A stretch of DNA of 40,024 nt from NCBI GenBank assembly GCA_015711855.1, contig JACVJF010000015.1, forward strand, positions 1 to 40,024. Reading direction: 5' to 3'. The position numbers were made by a program, and so were the translations under genes. Shown piece after piece: positions 39,786-40,024 of this stretch (positions are counted from its first letter, which is position 1; every line of letters starts with the position of its first letter). This stretch comes from Candidatus Solincola quzhuomuensis (GTDB lineage: Bacteria > Actinomycetota > Geothermincolia > Geothermincolales > RBG-13-55-18). Below the pieces are notes generated by a model, which saw only the letters and a program-made list of their open reading frames with translations, ran no database searches and had not been told where the DNA came from.

Positions 39786-40024
39786 CCCGTTCCCTTACGC
39801 CCGCCCCGGAAGGGACGCCGATCACGACATCGTAATTGGGCGAAGAAAGGAAACCGAGGCTTTGCCCTAAAGGGCTATACGTACGCGGACGTTGGACGCC
39901 TAACGATTCCACCCTAAAATAAGTCCGTGATGCATCATAAATAAATGTACTCCTAACATGTTCGATGACTCATAAATAAATGTACTCCAAGCTTCCTTTA
40001 TCTTGATCTGCTTCTGAACACATT
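39786..40024. other. AT-richer right edge without a gene
   Basis: No coding region is supported here. From about 39905 the sequence becomes clearly more AT-rich than the rest of the window and contains two direct repeats (39935-39953 and 39970-39988). It may be the start of a different genomic segment or of a regulatory region of a gene beyond the edge. Confidence 0.5.
39935..39988. repeat. Two perfect 19-nt direct repeats, 35 nt period
   Basis: The unit TCATAAATAAATGTACTCC is present at 39935-39953 and 39970-39988. The AT-rich core and short period suit tandem operators or iteron-like sites rather than a CRISPR array. The gene they may serve would lie past the end of the window. Confidence 0.7.

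Overview
The window is GC-rich, gene-dense bacterial chromosome. Shine-Dalgarno sites are strong (AGGAGGT type), GTG and TTG starts are common, and many genes have TATAAT-like -10 boxes. The gene content suggests an anaerobic or facultative Gram-positive-type bacterium with a broad acyl-CoA metabolism. My best guess is a deep-branching actinobacterial lineage such as the Geothermincolia type, but this rests on overall protein flavour and no marker gene in the window proves it. No rRNA, tRNA, transposase, phage or cas gene is visible.

Layout. 1-4.3 kb: a two-module CxxC protein of unknown function, a histidine-tailed small protein and a large DUF2207-type membrane protein. 4.4-12.7 kb: a mostly plus-strand run of catabolic and housekeeping enzymes: metallo-beta-lactamase-fold hydrolase, SDR, Fe-S/flavin dienoyl-CoA reductase-like enzyme, macrodomain protein, low-molecular-weight phosphatase, PaaG/enoyl-CoA hydratase-like protein, zinc alcohol dehydrogenase and HAD phosphatase. 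12.7-14.7 kb: a sigma-70-type promoter, a fluoride (crcB-type) riboswitch with an overlapping intrinsic terminator, and a dynamin-family GTPase gene. 14.7-15.15 kb: a non-coding stretch with two identical 35-nt direct repeats. 15.15-20.2 kb: a 56-aa membrane protein missed by a 60-aa ORF cutoff, a CrtI-like FAD oxidoreductase, a TetR regulator on a probably leaderless transcript, and two tandem acyl-CoA dehydrogenases ending at a perfect hairpin.

20.2-26.4 kb: a paralogue of the first gene, then a minus-strand block with two unknown small proteins, a homocitrate/Re-citrate synthase-family enzyme, an aminotransferase and an archaeal-type thymidylate synthase. 26.5-31.4 kb: a lone 2-hydroxyacyl-CoA dehydratase activase, GAF protein, flavodoxin-like reductase, methyltransferase and a thiamine-diphosphate enzyme. 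31.4-40 kb: PlsC acyltransferase, unknown protein, DAHP synthase, CBS-pair protein, another unknown protein, AcuA-like acetyltransferase, radical SAM protein, single-domain response regulator, a 62-aa Cys-containing protein and an ADP-forming acyl-CoA synthetase alpha subunit. The window ends in AT-richer DNA with a 19-nt direct repeat.

How it fits together. The acyl-CoA dehydrogenases, hydratase-like protein, SDR, dienoyl-CoA reductase-like enzyme, alcohol dehydrogenase, dehydratase activase, AcuA-like acetyltransferase and ADP-forming acyl-CoA synthetase suggest anaerobic breakdown of acids through CoA thioesters to acetyl-CoA and ATP. The most striking feature is the fluoride riboswitch in front of a dynamin-like GTPase rather than a fluoride exporter. 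The two paralogous CxxC/V4R-like proteins are the best candidates for an undescribed protein family.
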